Positions 53,336 through 62,916 of a stretch of 64,000 bases of DNA are shown piece after piece. The DNA comes from Branchiostoma floridae. Its lineage: Eukaryota > Chordata > Leptocardii > Amphioxiformes > Branchiostomatidae. Where the stretch lies: positions 24,569,675 through 24,633,674 of the forward strand of contig NC_049981.1 in NCBI RefSeq assembly GCF_000003815.2. Reading direction: 5' to 3'. Position numbers and translations under genes: made by a program. The stretch's first letter is position 1. Each line of letters starts with the position of its first letter. The notes under the pieces were generated by a model. That model was not told the DNA's origin and made no database searches. It saw only the letters and a list, made by a program, of their open reading frames with translations.

Positions 53336-54800
53336 GACTTTCATTACTTTCAGTACTCGCCTGGTCGGCGCCTTGGCTGTGATTTTCATGTATAGCAGTG
53401 ACGTGATGAGCTGGTGGTCAATAAAGAGAAAGGTTGATTGGCTTGGGAACGAATGGTGACCATTGGTCCGCTGCGTCAGTCAGATCAAAGTCAGGAAATT
53501 AAAGTGATAAAGATCTTCTGATTAGAGACATGATTGCATTTTCTTTTCCAATTTGGGTATCTTGAGTTTTTTTAAATTAATGACTTGTCAGTACACTGTT
53601 ACCTTATCGCTTTGTCTTAGATACAGAAATGGTGGTTAAAAGTATGCACATACATAATATGTGAATCCTTAAGTCTTTTATGAATTGTAAATGATTGCTT
53701 TTTTTTTCAAACAAGGAAAAGCTGAGAAGAATTTTAGATTCTTGCTATTCACAAAAAAGAATAAATGCAATACGAAATTGGGGCACATTTGAACAACTTT
53801 AAGAAGTCTAAGGTCGCTAAACTCTAGATGCGTACTCTAAATGTGACACACGAACTATGTCGATTAGAAACACGCCGCTGCATCTAGGCATAAAATCATT
53901 GCAGAAGAGACGCAATGAGTTTGATTTCCTTCCGTGGAAGCAAAGCAGATAGAAGAGTCGTGGTCAAACTGTTTTCCCGGTTCAACGCAGTATATTTTCT
54001 TCAGAAAAGTACCTACGATCCATACATTCTATCTTATCTCACATAGTCAAGGTATCAAGTTAAACACAGGCAATTGATCTTCTGCTTAACCTCTACTTTT
54101 ACACGCTCTATGCGGTCAATATTTGCTATCTATCCCATGAAGAGCTTTGTGTATTGAATCCCCAATAAATGAAGAAAAATGGCCACTGCTATACGTGAAT
54201 GTCAACCTTTTGATCAACATGTTGTGACATGTTTTCTTTTTTTATTCACAAATTGATTTGTACCATGGTTTGCTATCAGGAAGATTCAGCTTGTGGGCAA
54301 TAATATCATTCTGATAGAGCGCGGCAATTTAGCCATTCACAGATACAAAAGATTAGGAATACGTTATCGCGGCCCAGGTGAGACATAAATAGAATAATGC
54401 ATCGAGTCTCAGTCTATGATCATCCTGGCCTCGAGTTCTATTGTAACCTTAGAGCTACAAATCAAAAGGAAATGTTCTGGGCTTTTAAGATCGAAATTCA
54501 AATCATCGTTGTGTAGTTAAAGGCCTCGACTGTTGAATAATCGCGCTGTACTACATAAAATCCTCTCCGGCCGCCATACGCCCTATGGTGAGCTTAGAAC
54601 TGCAAATTATGGCAAACATGCCGAATACATCGACGGATGCATCGATTCTAAACCCATCATCGCACTTTGCCACCTATTAGTAACTCTGTGTTCAACATCA
54701 TCTTTATTGGATATTGAATGTTAACGACGTTTGAAATTCGAGTCATCAAAGTGCATTACAATAAATCGACTGGGAGCATGATCATACTGGCTTTCTTTCC
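53336..54800. other. AT-rich intergenic DNA
   Basis: The first of three GATCAT(C/A/G)(C/T)TGGC words lies near 54418 and may belong to the next repeat. ATG- or TTG-led frames here are short. Nothing recognised. Confidence 0.5.
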
Positions 54801-55115
54801 TTAAATGCCCCACTGGCCATTACCTTTAAGTTTCTTGAAGTCTTTGTAAGCAGCAGTCGATTGCTACTCGCGTCTTCTTCTGATGACCCTTGACCAGCAG
54901 GAAGCATGTAGTCCAATGCATAGATGATTGTAACTCTGGATCCATGATCATGTTGGCCTAGTTAATCCAATTTCCATCAATGCCTGATGACTCCAGAATC
55001 CAACATGATGATGGTCTTGAATCAAGGCTATCATCATGCTTGGATTATTCCCATTTCTTTAAAGTCTTTGGTGAGCGGCGTGCGATTGCTACAAGCGTCT
55101 GAAGATCCCAGACAT
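54776..55115. repeat. Diverged tandem duplication, period about 220 bp
   Basis: TTTCTTGAAGTCTTTG.AAGC and CGATTGCTAC...GCGTCT near 54832-54880 recur as TTTCTTTAAAGTCTTTGGTG and CGATTGCTACAAGCGTCT near 55053-55100. CATGATCAT(A/G)(C/T)TGGC recurs at 54778 and 54942. Confidence 0.6.
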
Positions 55116-56520
55116 TTGTCATCTACAGCTAACTGGCAATGTACGAGGGTTCATTCTGATTCTGTAGGGATCAGAAGACATTTCAAGCAAACCCTTTGAC
55201 GTGCTGTGTTTCCATTTAGCTTTGTGACCGACTGATCTCCTACTGCTTTACCTTCATCAGTAAGCGGTCACAACACTATATTCACAAGGTCGTACCTAAG
55301 GTCGAAAACTTTACTCCCATACAACTTTCATATGACTCAGAACTTCTCCATCCATCGGCTCGTATGTTATAGGTTTGTTCCTAAGAAATCATCCTTTATA
55401 ATACTTACGAGGATATTAAGTTAATTCGATTCGTGTTGATGAAGTAAGCTTTAATATCCGGTGGATTATTTGCACTTGCCGTCATGTGGTAGGACGATTA
55501 GTTGAATGACATTTACATATCAAGTAGACTAGCCCTCGTCAAATTTAATCAATTCTAGATAACAACGATCAAGAAGCTCAACAACTTATGTCTATCTAAA
55601 TTAGGTTAATGTGAACTCTATAAAACGTTAATGCGAGATATTCTAGCGATAAACATCATATTACATGCATGTAAGCTGCATGTCTAGACAAGCTCAGCGT
55701 GACATTTTGACAACTTGATATGTCGCTGTATGTAAAAGATCGGCTGTGGCATCCTCCGTCTCTATTCAGGTCTAGTTGTAGAGTTCTGCTGTCTCCTCTG
55801 GCATAAAACTGGACCCAGTCTGCAAGCGTCGCGATGTTTCGGCTTTCTACGCCCACTCAATCGTTTATTGCAACCGCTTCACGGTTTCCTGTCGTCTGCG
55901 AATTGGCTTTTCACTTCAATGGCTGGATAAATACATTAGATCCGGGAGATTGTCCAGACTTTGTTTTAAAATTCAAAAAACCGAATCGTCTGAAAGCATC
56001 ACCTCAAAGCTTCAGTCATTTCCTCACCGCACCGTGTGGGCTTAACAGCAATCTCTACAAGGTTGTAAACTATGTCCTGTGAGTTTGCAATATTACATGT
56101 AGTTTAACAGTCGTAAAGGGTGTACTGTTGAATCGTTAGCTTTAGTGAGCCTTTTTTTAGTAAATGCCGACGGTTGAGCATTTGCTATAATGGTCTGGAA
56201 ACTTTGAGTTGAAAAATAGCATGAGAGTTCGCAAGAATTACTTTTTACATATTGTGCTTATGAAAGTCATTAAATCATTGCAGTAGTATTTTGGGCTTCG
56301 GGGAAGCTTCTCAATAAGCATTTTCAGACGTACATAAAAGAGGTTTGGACATCGAAAAAATGGACTAAATAATGAAGACTTTGAAATTGAAGTACTTCTG
56401 CAAAGAGTATAGAAATTGGGTATGCCTTTTATCTTATTCAGTCGTTATTAAGGATAACAGGTGCAGTATCATTGCTTCGGAGCTCAACGTCGGGGCTTAA
56501 ACACACACGCACAAACAAAC
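55116..56520. other. AT-rich intergenic DNA
   Basis: No gene or repeat recognised; the plus-strand frame at 55834-56082 is unsupported. Confidence 0.5.
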
Positions 56521-56524
56521 AGGG

Positions 56525-56850
56525 GGAAACATCATATGGGAGGAATGGCCACTACAAAGCGTTTCCGCTGTCTTGATTCTACGTAAAATATCTACTGATA
56601 TTCAACAGGGAAAGAATTAATGAGACACATCATAGAGGGTTGCCTGCTAAAAGCATATACGCTGTTTGATCCTGCGTAGAACGCACGAATAATCAGCTGT
56701 GGAAGAATACAAGAGAAAGGTCATGGTAGGACTGACGGTTGAAAATATTCTGAATAAAACGTGCTATCGGCAGTGAAAAAAATTAAAGAGAAACTCCATA
56801 GGAGGGATGTCAGCTAAAAACAATTTGCCATCCTATTTCACCGTTCAAAA
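56525..56850. repeat. Diverged short tandem array, period about 80-100 bp, 3-4 units
   Basis: Units start near 56529, 56627, 56716 and 56796. They share a pattern of CATCATAG-GAGG-ATG-C--CTA-AAAGC, then CGCTGTTTGATTCT-CGTA-AAC. Identity between units is low, so this is an old amplification. Confidence 0.5.
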
Positions 56851-57094
56851 CGTACTAATCTCGGCACAGATTCCGCACAGATATTTAGCGCTCTTTTAAA
56901 GACATCGAGTGGAACTGACAATAAAACGTTATGGCAGACATTTCCGTAAAATCGTGAGGGCTTTTAGTTCTTACGACTTCGAGATTACGCTCTGTCGCTA
57001 TACAGGATTATGCTGTCTCGGAGTCTGTGAAGAGACAAGGGACTAACAAGTGCTCGGAGACATCATGCATGCATGATATATATAGATAAGGTTA

Positions 57095-57330
57095 AGGGTG
57101 GGTACCGGTACAGAAAATTCAAGTCCAGGTTCGGTTCAGGTCCAGAGAATCAGGTCCAGGTCCGGACGTTAACCTGGACCTGATTCAGTATGTGAAAACT
57201 TTTCGCTTTTTTTAAGCCCCCAAACGTGTAAATGTCTGATCATATAATCTGTTCATTTTCCAATAGGTCCAATATCCGGTCCACCGAATTTTTTCAGGTC
57301 AGGTTTTTCTGGACCCGTCCAATAAGAAAA
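57095..57330. repeat. Interspersed-repeat candidate with palindromic CAGGTCCAGGT core
   Basis: GGGTGGGTACCGGTAC leads into several AGGTCC/AGGTTC words. A perfect inverted repeat, AATCAGGTCCAGGT (57148-57161) with its complement at 57172-57185, spans a 10-bp spacer. GGTCC/GGACC words continue to about 57325. It resembles the edge of a dispersed repeat family, but the family is not identified. Confidence 0.45.
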
Positions 57331-58932
57331 AATGGTTTTGTGTATACATGTATATAGGACTTTCGCAATTGATTTATCTAGTTGTCTAGTATGGCTGATA
57401 GTCTTCTGAGCCAAAATCACATATATTGTATGTGTGTTAACACTTCATCATTGTTTATGGAATTAAAAGACAAAATATAAATATGAATAAAAATGCTATT
57501 AAACTCAGCACAGTTATTTAGCATATTCTAATGCAATTTGCAAATGTTTGTAAGAACAGCATATCGTCTCTCTAAAGTTTCATACTTACTTCAAGTAAGC
57601 TAAATGACTACGTTACCAGACAACATACATCACAAATCACATTTTATTTCTATTCCATATCTGTTTGAATATTTTTGTCACAAATCATACACACGGTACA
57701 CAACTACATTTGAAACACTTTACAGCAAATAAAATGCTTTAGTCATAACATGCAGAAGTAGCTCACGTAGCAAAGTCAAGTTATGAAATACACGTTATAA
57801 GACTAAACAATAGTTCAACATCAACTGATCAGTATTTCTCTAAACTTTGACATCTTTTTTCCAGTTTTCAGCCTCCAAAGTAATCTGAACTTTAAAAAGT
57901 CTTACTCAAAGTCATCTGTCAACAGATTTACACAACATTACAAAATATTGACATCATTCTCATTATGACTTTACAATCAATTTACCATCGATAATGTTTC
58001 ATCTGTATACAGATATTCCATACACTTTGACATAAGTATCCGAATAACGCGATAGTTACTTACACCATGTATGTAGTCTGGCTTACTCTAAAATCACTAG
58101 GTCTAAACACTATCCATTTATATTATTTAATTGTGTTGTACGTAATTGGCACTGCGTATATAAGCCGATTCTTTTTTACAGGCACAAAAACAATTCACAA
58201 AAACAAGGCACAAAAACACATTTAATAAGTTGACAAGAAATAGAGGTCGAAGACCATATTATGATCCAAAATACACTGCATGAGGTATAGCCATATGAAA
58301 AAGAGTTCAACATCTTCATGAAATGAAATTCAATATGAATGTGTTACTAATTTTGATGAATTGATTCATAGATGGATATGTCACGAGCATGTCTGCGACT
58401 GAAGATAAGAAGAATCGAGCACTAATTATTCTAAATATACATCTAGACATTTAAAAACATGTAGGTGTTAAATCATTAACTTGTTCAATCACATAAAAGT
58501 ATTAGAGAAGAATCCACCACGTTACAAAAAAAGCAATACTTTACTTACTAACATTTTAAGAAGAACTTCCAGATAATACAGACAGAAGCTGCGGCAGCTT
58601 GTCCCATCACTATCAGCAATCATAACCAGCAGTATAGCTTTAGTAGCTGCACTGGACTGACACTGCTTTTCAGTCTTCTGAAATTACTGACATTTTTACA
58701 TTCACGAACAGTTTTTCATTATGAAATTGATCATGATAATCATTATATAGATGGTAATTGATTGCCATTATACGTGCAAGATAGCAAGTTTCCCATTTTT
58801 GTTGACTGTACGATGGCTGAGATAAATGTTCGGAATGATGTTGCGGGGCCAAATATAATTGTCATTTGGTTATACGTTTGACGTCTCCGTATTACTAAGA
58901 CTTTCGTCACCTCGTCACGTTGTGTCACCGCG
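57330..58932 (-). other. 3' flank / possible 3' UTR of the receptor gene
   Basis: AT-rich, no coding potential seen. It contains a local direct repeat, GGCACAAAAACA at 58181-58192 and again at 58207-58218, and a TATATAAG word on the plus strand near 58158 that has no gene context. Confidence 0.5.
57643..57648 (-). terminator. Candidate poly(A) signal of the receptor gene
   Basis: AATAAA on the minus strand, about 1.28 kb after the receptor stop codon. The stretch between is AT-rich and free of recognised genes, as expected of a 3' UTR. Use of this signal is inference; nearer variant signals could serve instead. Confidence 0.35.
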
Positions 58933-59466
58933 TTACATCCTCGTCTCCGCCATGTTGACAATTTCATTCTCTTGCGACATCTCTTCGACAGCCTCATTGC
59001 TACCGGTGATACCATTCATATTGCTCGGGGGAGAAAACTTTCTGCGCCGACTGTCGCGCTGCACAGTACGAAGCGACCGTGTCAACCCGTTTCCCGTGGA
59101 CGCCATCTCGATTTTCACTTTATAGGTACGGCCACTTGCCGGGCGGCCGTTTCCTCTCAGTTCCTTCCCACTGGTACCGCCGCTGTCTTCAAGTGGAGAG
59201 GCGGCACCGCAGAGACTTTCGAAACTGCGTCTGAAGTTGGTGTTGAAGTAGCCATAGACGATGGGGTTGATGGAGCTGTTGAAGTAGAGGAGCCAGTGCG
59301 CTATCGGGAACATGTAGGCGTACAGAAAGCTGCGCTGCCAGATGGTCATCTTGTGGCGCTTGAAGGAGTCGATGAGGAGGCAGGCGTGGATGGGGAGCCA
59401 GCACACAGCGAACAACACCAGGACGGTGATCAGCATTTTGATCACACGGACTCTCTTCTTGGACAC
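58933..59466 (-). CDS. NPFFR-like: Receptor terminal exon: TM6, TM7, helix 8, C-terminal tail
   Basis: The acceptor TATTTCAG leads in phase 0 to [19 protein letters not shown], the basic end of loop 3 and the start of TM6. [10 protein letters not shown] is the TM6 switch motif. TM7 contains [20 protein letters not shown], and helix 8 is FRRSFESLC. The remaining ~85 residues are a hydrophilic, Ser/Gly/Arg-rich tail with a basic patch (RDSRRRKFS) and the C-terminus ETRM. This last four-residue pattern fits a class I PDZ ligand (T at -2, hydrophobic at 0), which is inference. 177 codons plus TGA. An antisense frame of 167 codons over this exon is a shadow. Confidence 0.94.
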   Translation of the reverse strand: MSKKRVRVIKMLITVLVLFAVCWLPIHACLLIDSFKRHKMTIWQRSFLYAYMFPIAHWLLYFNSSINPIVYGYFNTNFRRSFESLCGAASPLEDSGGTSGKELRGNGRPASGRTYKVKIEMASTGNGLTRSLRTVQRDSRRRKFSPPSNMNGITGSNEAVEEMSQENEIVNMAETRM

Positions 59467-59645
59467 CTGAAATAGCAAATTACAACGACTGTTGTCAACG
59501 GGAACATTATTCTGAGCATGTCCACTAAGCACGATACATGGAACTGTTACGAGCACGCAACCAGAAAGACGCGTGAAATACTGCGTTTTGTATGTGTAAC
59601 GTTATGCGTGTGTGCGCGTGTGTGTATACGTTTTGTGTTTGTGGT

Positions 59646-59691
<46 letters not shown>

Positions 59692-62600
59692 TGCATGTGT
59701 TTATTGTTTGTGTTCATCCAATAAACATGAGGTGCAGAACACTACCTGCGTCAGGTTGGACATCTTGGATGATCGGCTGGAGGCCATAGCGGGGTTGGGC
59801 TTGTACCAGATGCGGAAGGAGATCCGGATGTACAGGTACACGTTAATCAGCAGAGGTCCAATGTAGATGACGATAAACAGCATGACTGTGTAGGCCTACA
59901 TGTAGAATCAACAATAACAAATTTGTCTTGTCATTCGTTATCTCCATAGAAAATGAAGATAATAGTTTTTGGTGTTGTTTGTTGATGTGTATGTGTTTTC
60001 TTAGCAACAACTTAATAAGAAATTTAAAGGGACGTTCAAGGTCGAGTTTGAGCCTCCTGGCAACTATACTTGATACTGCATCAGAAACGGTACTATGATA
60101 TATAATGACATGCGTGCATACTTAGGTCTTGCTAACTACAAAAGGCTTGGCTAACGGAAGCGGTATCGAGACGTCACGCGTTCTATTCCTAAAACTGACT
60201 AGACGGTGTGTTCTGGGAAAACTACTTAATACCACCTTCATCACTCCACTTGGGTGAAAATGGGTATGTAAATTTGGTTAGGGAGGTAAAAGGCCGTGGA
60301 AGAAGTGGGATAGGCCTTTCTATACATGTACTATTCCCAAGATAAAGTGGATTGACAACCTGCTAACAGCATAACAGTTGGGAATGTTTACCTTTAAAGT
60401 TCATTTACCCGAGCGGGGCTGTAACAAATTGATGAATTTCGATTACTGGGATGGGCTTACACAGAAAAGTTCCTAAGACACATACTTGGTGTTTCTTTTC
60501 AGTTGCTCTGTTAACTATTCCGCCCATCCACCAGGCGACATATGAAAATGTCCCACGATAGAGGATAAAAAGTTATGTCAGGTATATCCTCCTGTTTCAT
60601 TCTCGATTTATATTTGAGGGAATAAGCAGTTGGAGATAACGGCTTCAAAAATATCTAGAGGGTAGGAATTTAGGAAATGACAAATGGATATTTCCTGTCT
60701 ACCTGCGGCTGGATTTTGCAAGTGTCTGCATCTCTAACTTCGACTTTAGTCGTAGTTTGGTCATTTGTAGCGGTACATAATTAAATAACAGTCATCGATT
60801 CAAGTCTTTATCAATACGCTTTGTGCCCTGAAATTAATTCTGAAACGATTGCTCTGGACGTCTATAAATTTAAACTCATTTTGACGGTTGTGTTGTACGT
60901 ATTCTCCCATAATTCAAGACTGCCGGTTTTATATTACCTGCAAGTGACCTAAGAGGGATATGCCGAATTATTTAATGCTTCTACATATACAGCATCACAC
61001 CAGGCAGTTATGGAAACTTTGTCCTCACTGTACCTGAGTCTGTAGCAGATTGATGGATTTGGATCACTGAACTATAGACATTACGCTCCAACTGGGCGGT
61101 AATACACGTAATCAGCCATCTCGGGACCAATCTGTTCACCGCACTGGGCCTCATTACTTTTTGACGAAACGTGTGACGCACGTTTGGTGTGAAAAATTCT
61201 AGAATCCCACTCCATCTAAAACAATCAATGTTCCGGGGCACGCTATACATTTTCAGCCACGTTAATTAACAAAGATCGATCTTCTGAAGTATTCTGAGAG
61301 GAAAGTTTCCGTTTTCTGAGAGAAAAGTTTGGGTCCATCTAGAAGGTCTAAAATGAATGAATGCTAAGATTTCGAGTATTCCACAAACCATCCAATTTCT
61401 CTTCCCAGGTCAAAAACAAGAAAAATCAAACCACCAAACAACAATCATTCAATATCTTTAAGCAAACAGTAGAGAAATAAGACAACCAAATAACCAAGAA
61501 GCAAGCAGCCAACGAAACAACCAACCAACATTCTAGATCAGACACTGACAAAAGCGAAGTATCGATTATTTAGCTTTGTTTGGGTGACTTATTTTCTTGT
61601 TGTCAAACCAGACGTTACTATCCCAGATACGCTTTCATGCTTAAGAATCATGATCTCTCTGTGAGAGGCTTGTACCTGGTTGTACTCAACAGACGGCCAT
61701 TGCTCATCGCAGAACTGCATGGTCTGGTTCTGGTAGCCGGGCAGTACCTCTTCTTTGTTCTCGATCACCAAAGCCTGTGGCCACATGATGAGGGCGCTGA
61801 ACACCCAGATGGCAGTGATGATCTGCACAGACCGACATCTTGACATCTTCGGCTTTCGTGGATTGATGATGACCTGGAACCTGAGTGTGTAGATGGAATA
61901 TCAAAGAATGGAATGTTACGAAACTGTAAAATTACCCACGTAGACCTTCTTGATACAATGCTAAGGACACATTTCTATACCGGGTCCCGGTTGGGATGTT
62001 GCGTGAACGATAACAGTGTTTATCAAGAAATGTACACAGATTACGCTGATTATTTTCCAACTATTAACACAAACCTTTTTTTGTGTTTTGTTGTCTTTGT
62101 GTATACCATACTCTTTAGTTCCCGCAATCTTTCCGGTCGGACCTCGGCTTGTAAATGTGACCCCGGGCGTTACACAACAGCAGAAGTAGTTAAAATAATT
62201 AGCGATCAAAACTATCCCCGTCCTATGTGGTCAGCCTTGTTACCAGACCATCGTGAGCGTACTGGGGTCATCTTGGTCCCCGAATGTTGCAGCCCGCCTG
62301 GACACACTTCCTGGATTCTGTTACGGGGTGGAATCCACTCAAACACCATAGCTACAACTACAGAGATTGACTGTCTAAAATGCCAAATGCTTAGGTGCAA
62401 GGCTTACTCCATTTTATGATCAGGGTCATCTAAATTCTTTATAATTTAGTTCAATGTTTTAACAACTACCATTAGACTACGCTATTGTTGTTCTCCACGG
62501 TCCACCCAACATGTAAATATTCATTACATTGTTTAAAACTTATTAACAAAAAACGTATTCTACACAATAAAAGGTCTACAATCCACCATCCATTTCGGCT

Positions 62601-62916
62601 AAACCTAAACCGGTTCCCCACCGTGTCGTTTACAGCCTTATTTTATCAGCTAATAAACTATTGGATGTGGCATAGGTTTTGAAATGTGACTGCAAGATGT
62701 AACTTGAAGTCGGTGTCCCTTGGCGTCCGAGTACCCCCACTGCGAAGTCCCTTTGGAATGTGACTGAGGAAAACCCCAAAATGCCCTGCTCCCTCCCCAT
62801 CGCGAACATGCCGCACCTGTCCACCGCTATGGCCGTAAGCGAGAAGATAGAGGCACCGACAGAGATACCCTGAACCAATGGCTGCAGCTTGCAGATGACG
62901 TCTCCGAAAGGGTTAC
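58933..62916 (-). CDS. NPFFR-like: Neuropeptide FF/RFamide receptor-like GPCR, 3' part of gene (4 exons)
   Basis: Join on the minus strand: 62916-62817, 61880-61676, 59895-59746, 59466-58933. All borders are GT/AG and the phases fit (989 nt; 328 codons plus stop). The product is a seven-helix peptide receptor of the plasma membrane; family knowledge predicts G-protein coupling on binding an amidated RF-type peptide. Visible in order: TM3 with the disulfide Cys (ICKL) and VQGISV, the DRF motif, TM4, an extracellular loop 2 with CDEQWP and an NQT glycosylation sequon, TM5, TM6 with CWLP, TM7 with [10 protein letters not shown], and helix 8 FRRSFESLC with a possible palmitoyl Cys. The VQGISV...DRF...FRRSF pattern matches NPFF receptors better than QRFP or NPY receptors; the SIFamide receptor is the arthropod counterpart. 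The N-terminus, TM1 and TM2 are not in the window. No frameshift or stop is seen, so this is probably a functional gene. Confidence 0.93.
59467..59745 (-). other. Short receptor intron (279 bp)
   Basis: Phase-0 intron between the TM5 exon and the terminal exon. A TG/CA microsatellite occupies its donor-side part (59651-59688). Confidence 0.88.
59651..59688. repeat. (TG)n microsatellite
   Basis: About 18 uninterrupted TG units after one GCG interruption, flanked by imperfect TG-rich sequence from about 59590 to 59700. Read on the receptor strand it is (CA)n, starting about 60 bp after the donor. Confidence 0.95.
59746..59895 (-). CDS. NPFFR-like: Receptor exon: TM5 and intracellular loop 3
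   Basis: Exactly 50 codons in phase 0 at both ends. The acceptor ACATGTAG is followed by [20 protein letters not shown], which is TM5 with its conserved proline. The segment [12 protein letters not shown] and a short Ser/Lys-rich stretch form the start of loop 3. The donor is ACGCAG|GTAGTG. The exon lies 1780 bp downstream of the previous one and 279 bp upstream of the last. Confidence 0.92.
59896..61675 (-). other. Receptor intron (1780 bp)
   Basis: Phase-0 intron between the loop-2 and TM5 exons. It holds an A/C-rich low-complexity stretch on the plus strand at about 61420-61530 (many CAAC/CCAA words) but no recognised gene. Confidence 0.85.
61676..61880 (-). CDS. NPFFR-like: Receptor exon: intracellular loop 2, TM4, extracellular loop 2
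   Basis: The acceptor ACTCAG precedes G, which completes the arginine codon, and then 68 codons. They begin [12 protein letters not shown], the DRF-following loop of NPFF-type receptors, then TM4 ([18 protein letters not shown]). The loop-2 segment carries NQT, a potential N-glycosylation site, and CDEQWPS, where the Cys pairs with TM3 and the acidic-x-WP signature is typical of the NPFF/NPY-like branch. The donor is AACCAG|GTACAAG, phase 0. Start-codon-based prediction would wrongly begin at the internal Met in KMSRC. Confidence 0.92.
61881..62816 (-). other. Receptor intron (936 bp) splitting the DRF arginine codon
   Basis: Phase-2 intron, donor GTGCGG and acceptor ACTCAG on the minus strand. 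No repeat was recognised. A plus-strand open frame at 61913-62419 is read as chance. Confidence 0.85.
62817..62916 (-). CDS. NPFFR-like: Receptor exon: end of extracellular loop 1 and TM3
   Basis: The exon opens after a pyrimidine-rich acceptor ending TTTTGCAG. Its first two bases (GT) complete a codon from the missing upstream exon, so that intron is phase 1. It encodes 32 full codons from NPFGDVICK to AIAVD, then AG of the DRF arginine; the donor is ACAG|GTGCGG. FGD..CK is the usual start of TM3 in this family, and the Cys forms the conserved disulfide with loop 2. Reading past the donor breaks the homology at once (DRCGMFAMG), which supports the splice site. The reading frame extends into the intron to 62630 but that part is not coding. 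Confidence 0.9.

Noticed and set aside
57095-57200. AGGTCC repeats as a nuclear-receptor response element
   Set aside because: The half-site is AGGTCC rather than AGGTCA and it sits in a larger repetitive GGTCC/GGTACC context, so a dispersed repeat is the simpler reading.
58972-59475. 167-codon plus-strand frame
   Set aside because: Antisense shadow of the receptor terminal exon, whose minus-strand translation has clear TM6/TM7 motifs.
59518-59866. Val/Cys-rich frames on the plus strand
   Set aside because: Translation of the TG microsatellite plus the antisense of the TM5 exon.
61913-62419. 168-codon plus-strand frame
   Set aside because: Lies inside a receptor intron, has odd composition, no recognised domain and no splice or promoter support.
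62630-62816. Continuation of the TM3 exon frame (DRCGMFAMG...)
   Set aside because: Homology to the receptor family stops exactly at the ACAG|GTGCGG donor and resumes in frame at 61880, so this is intron.
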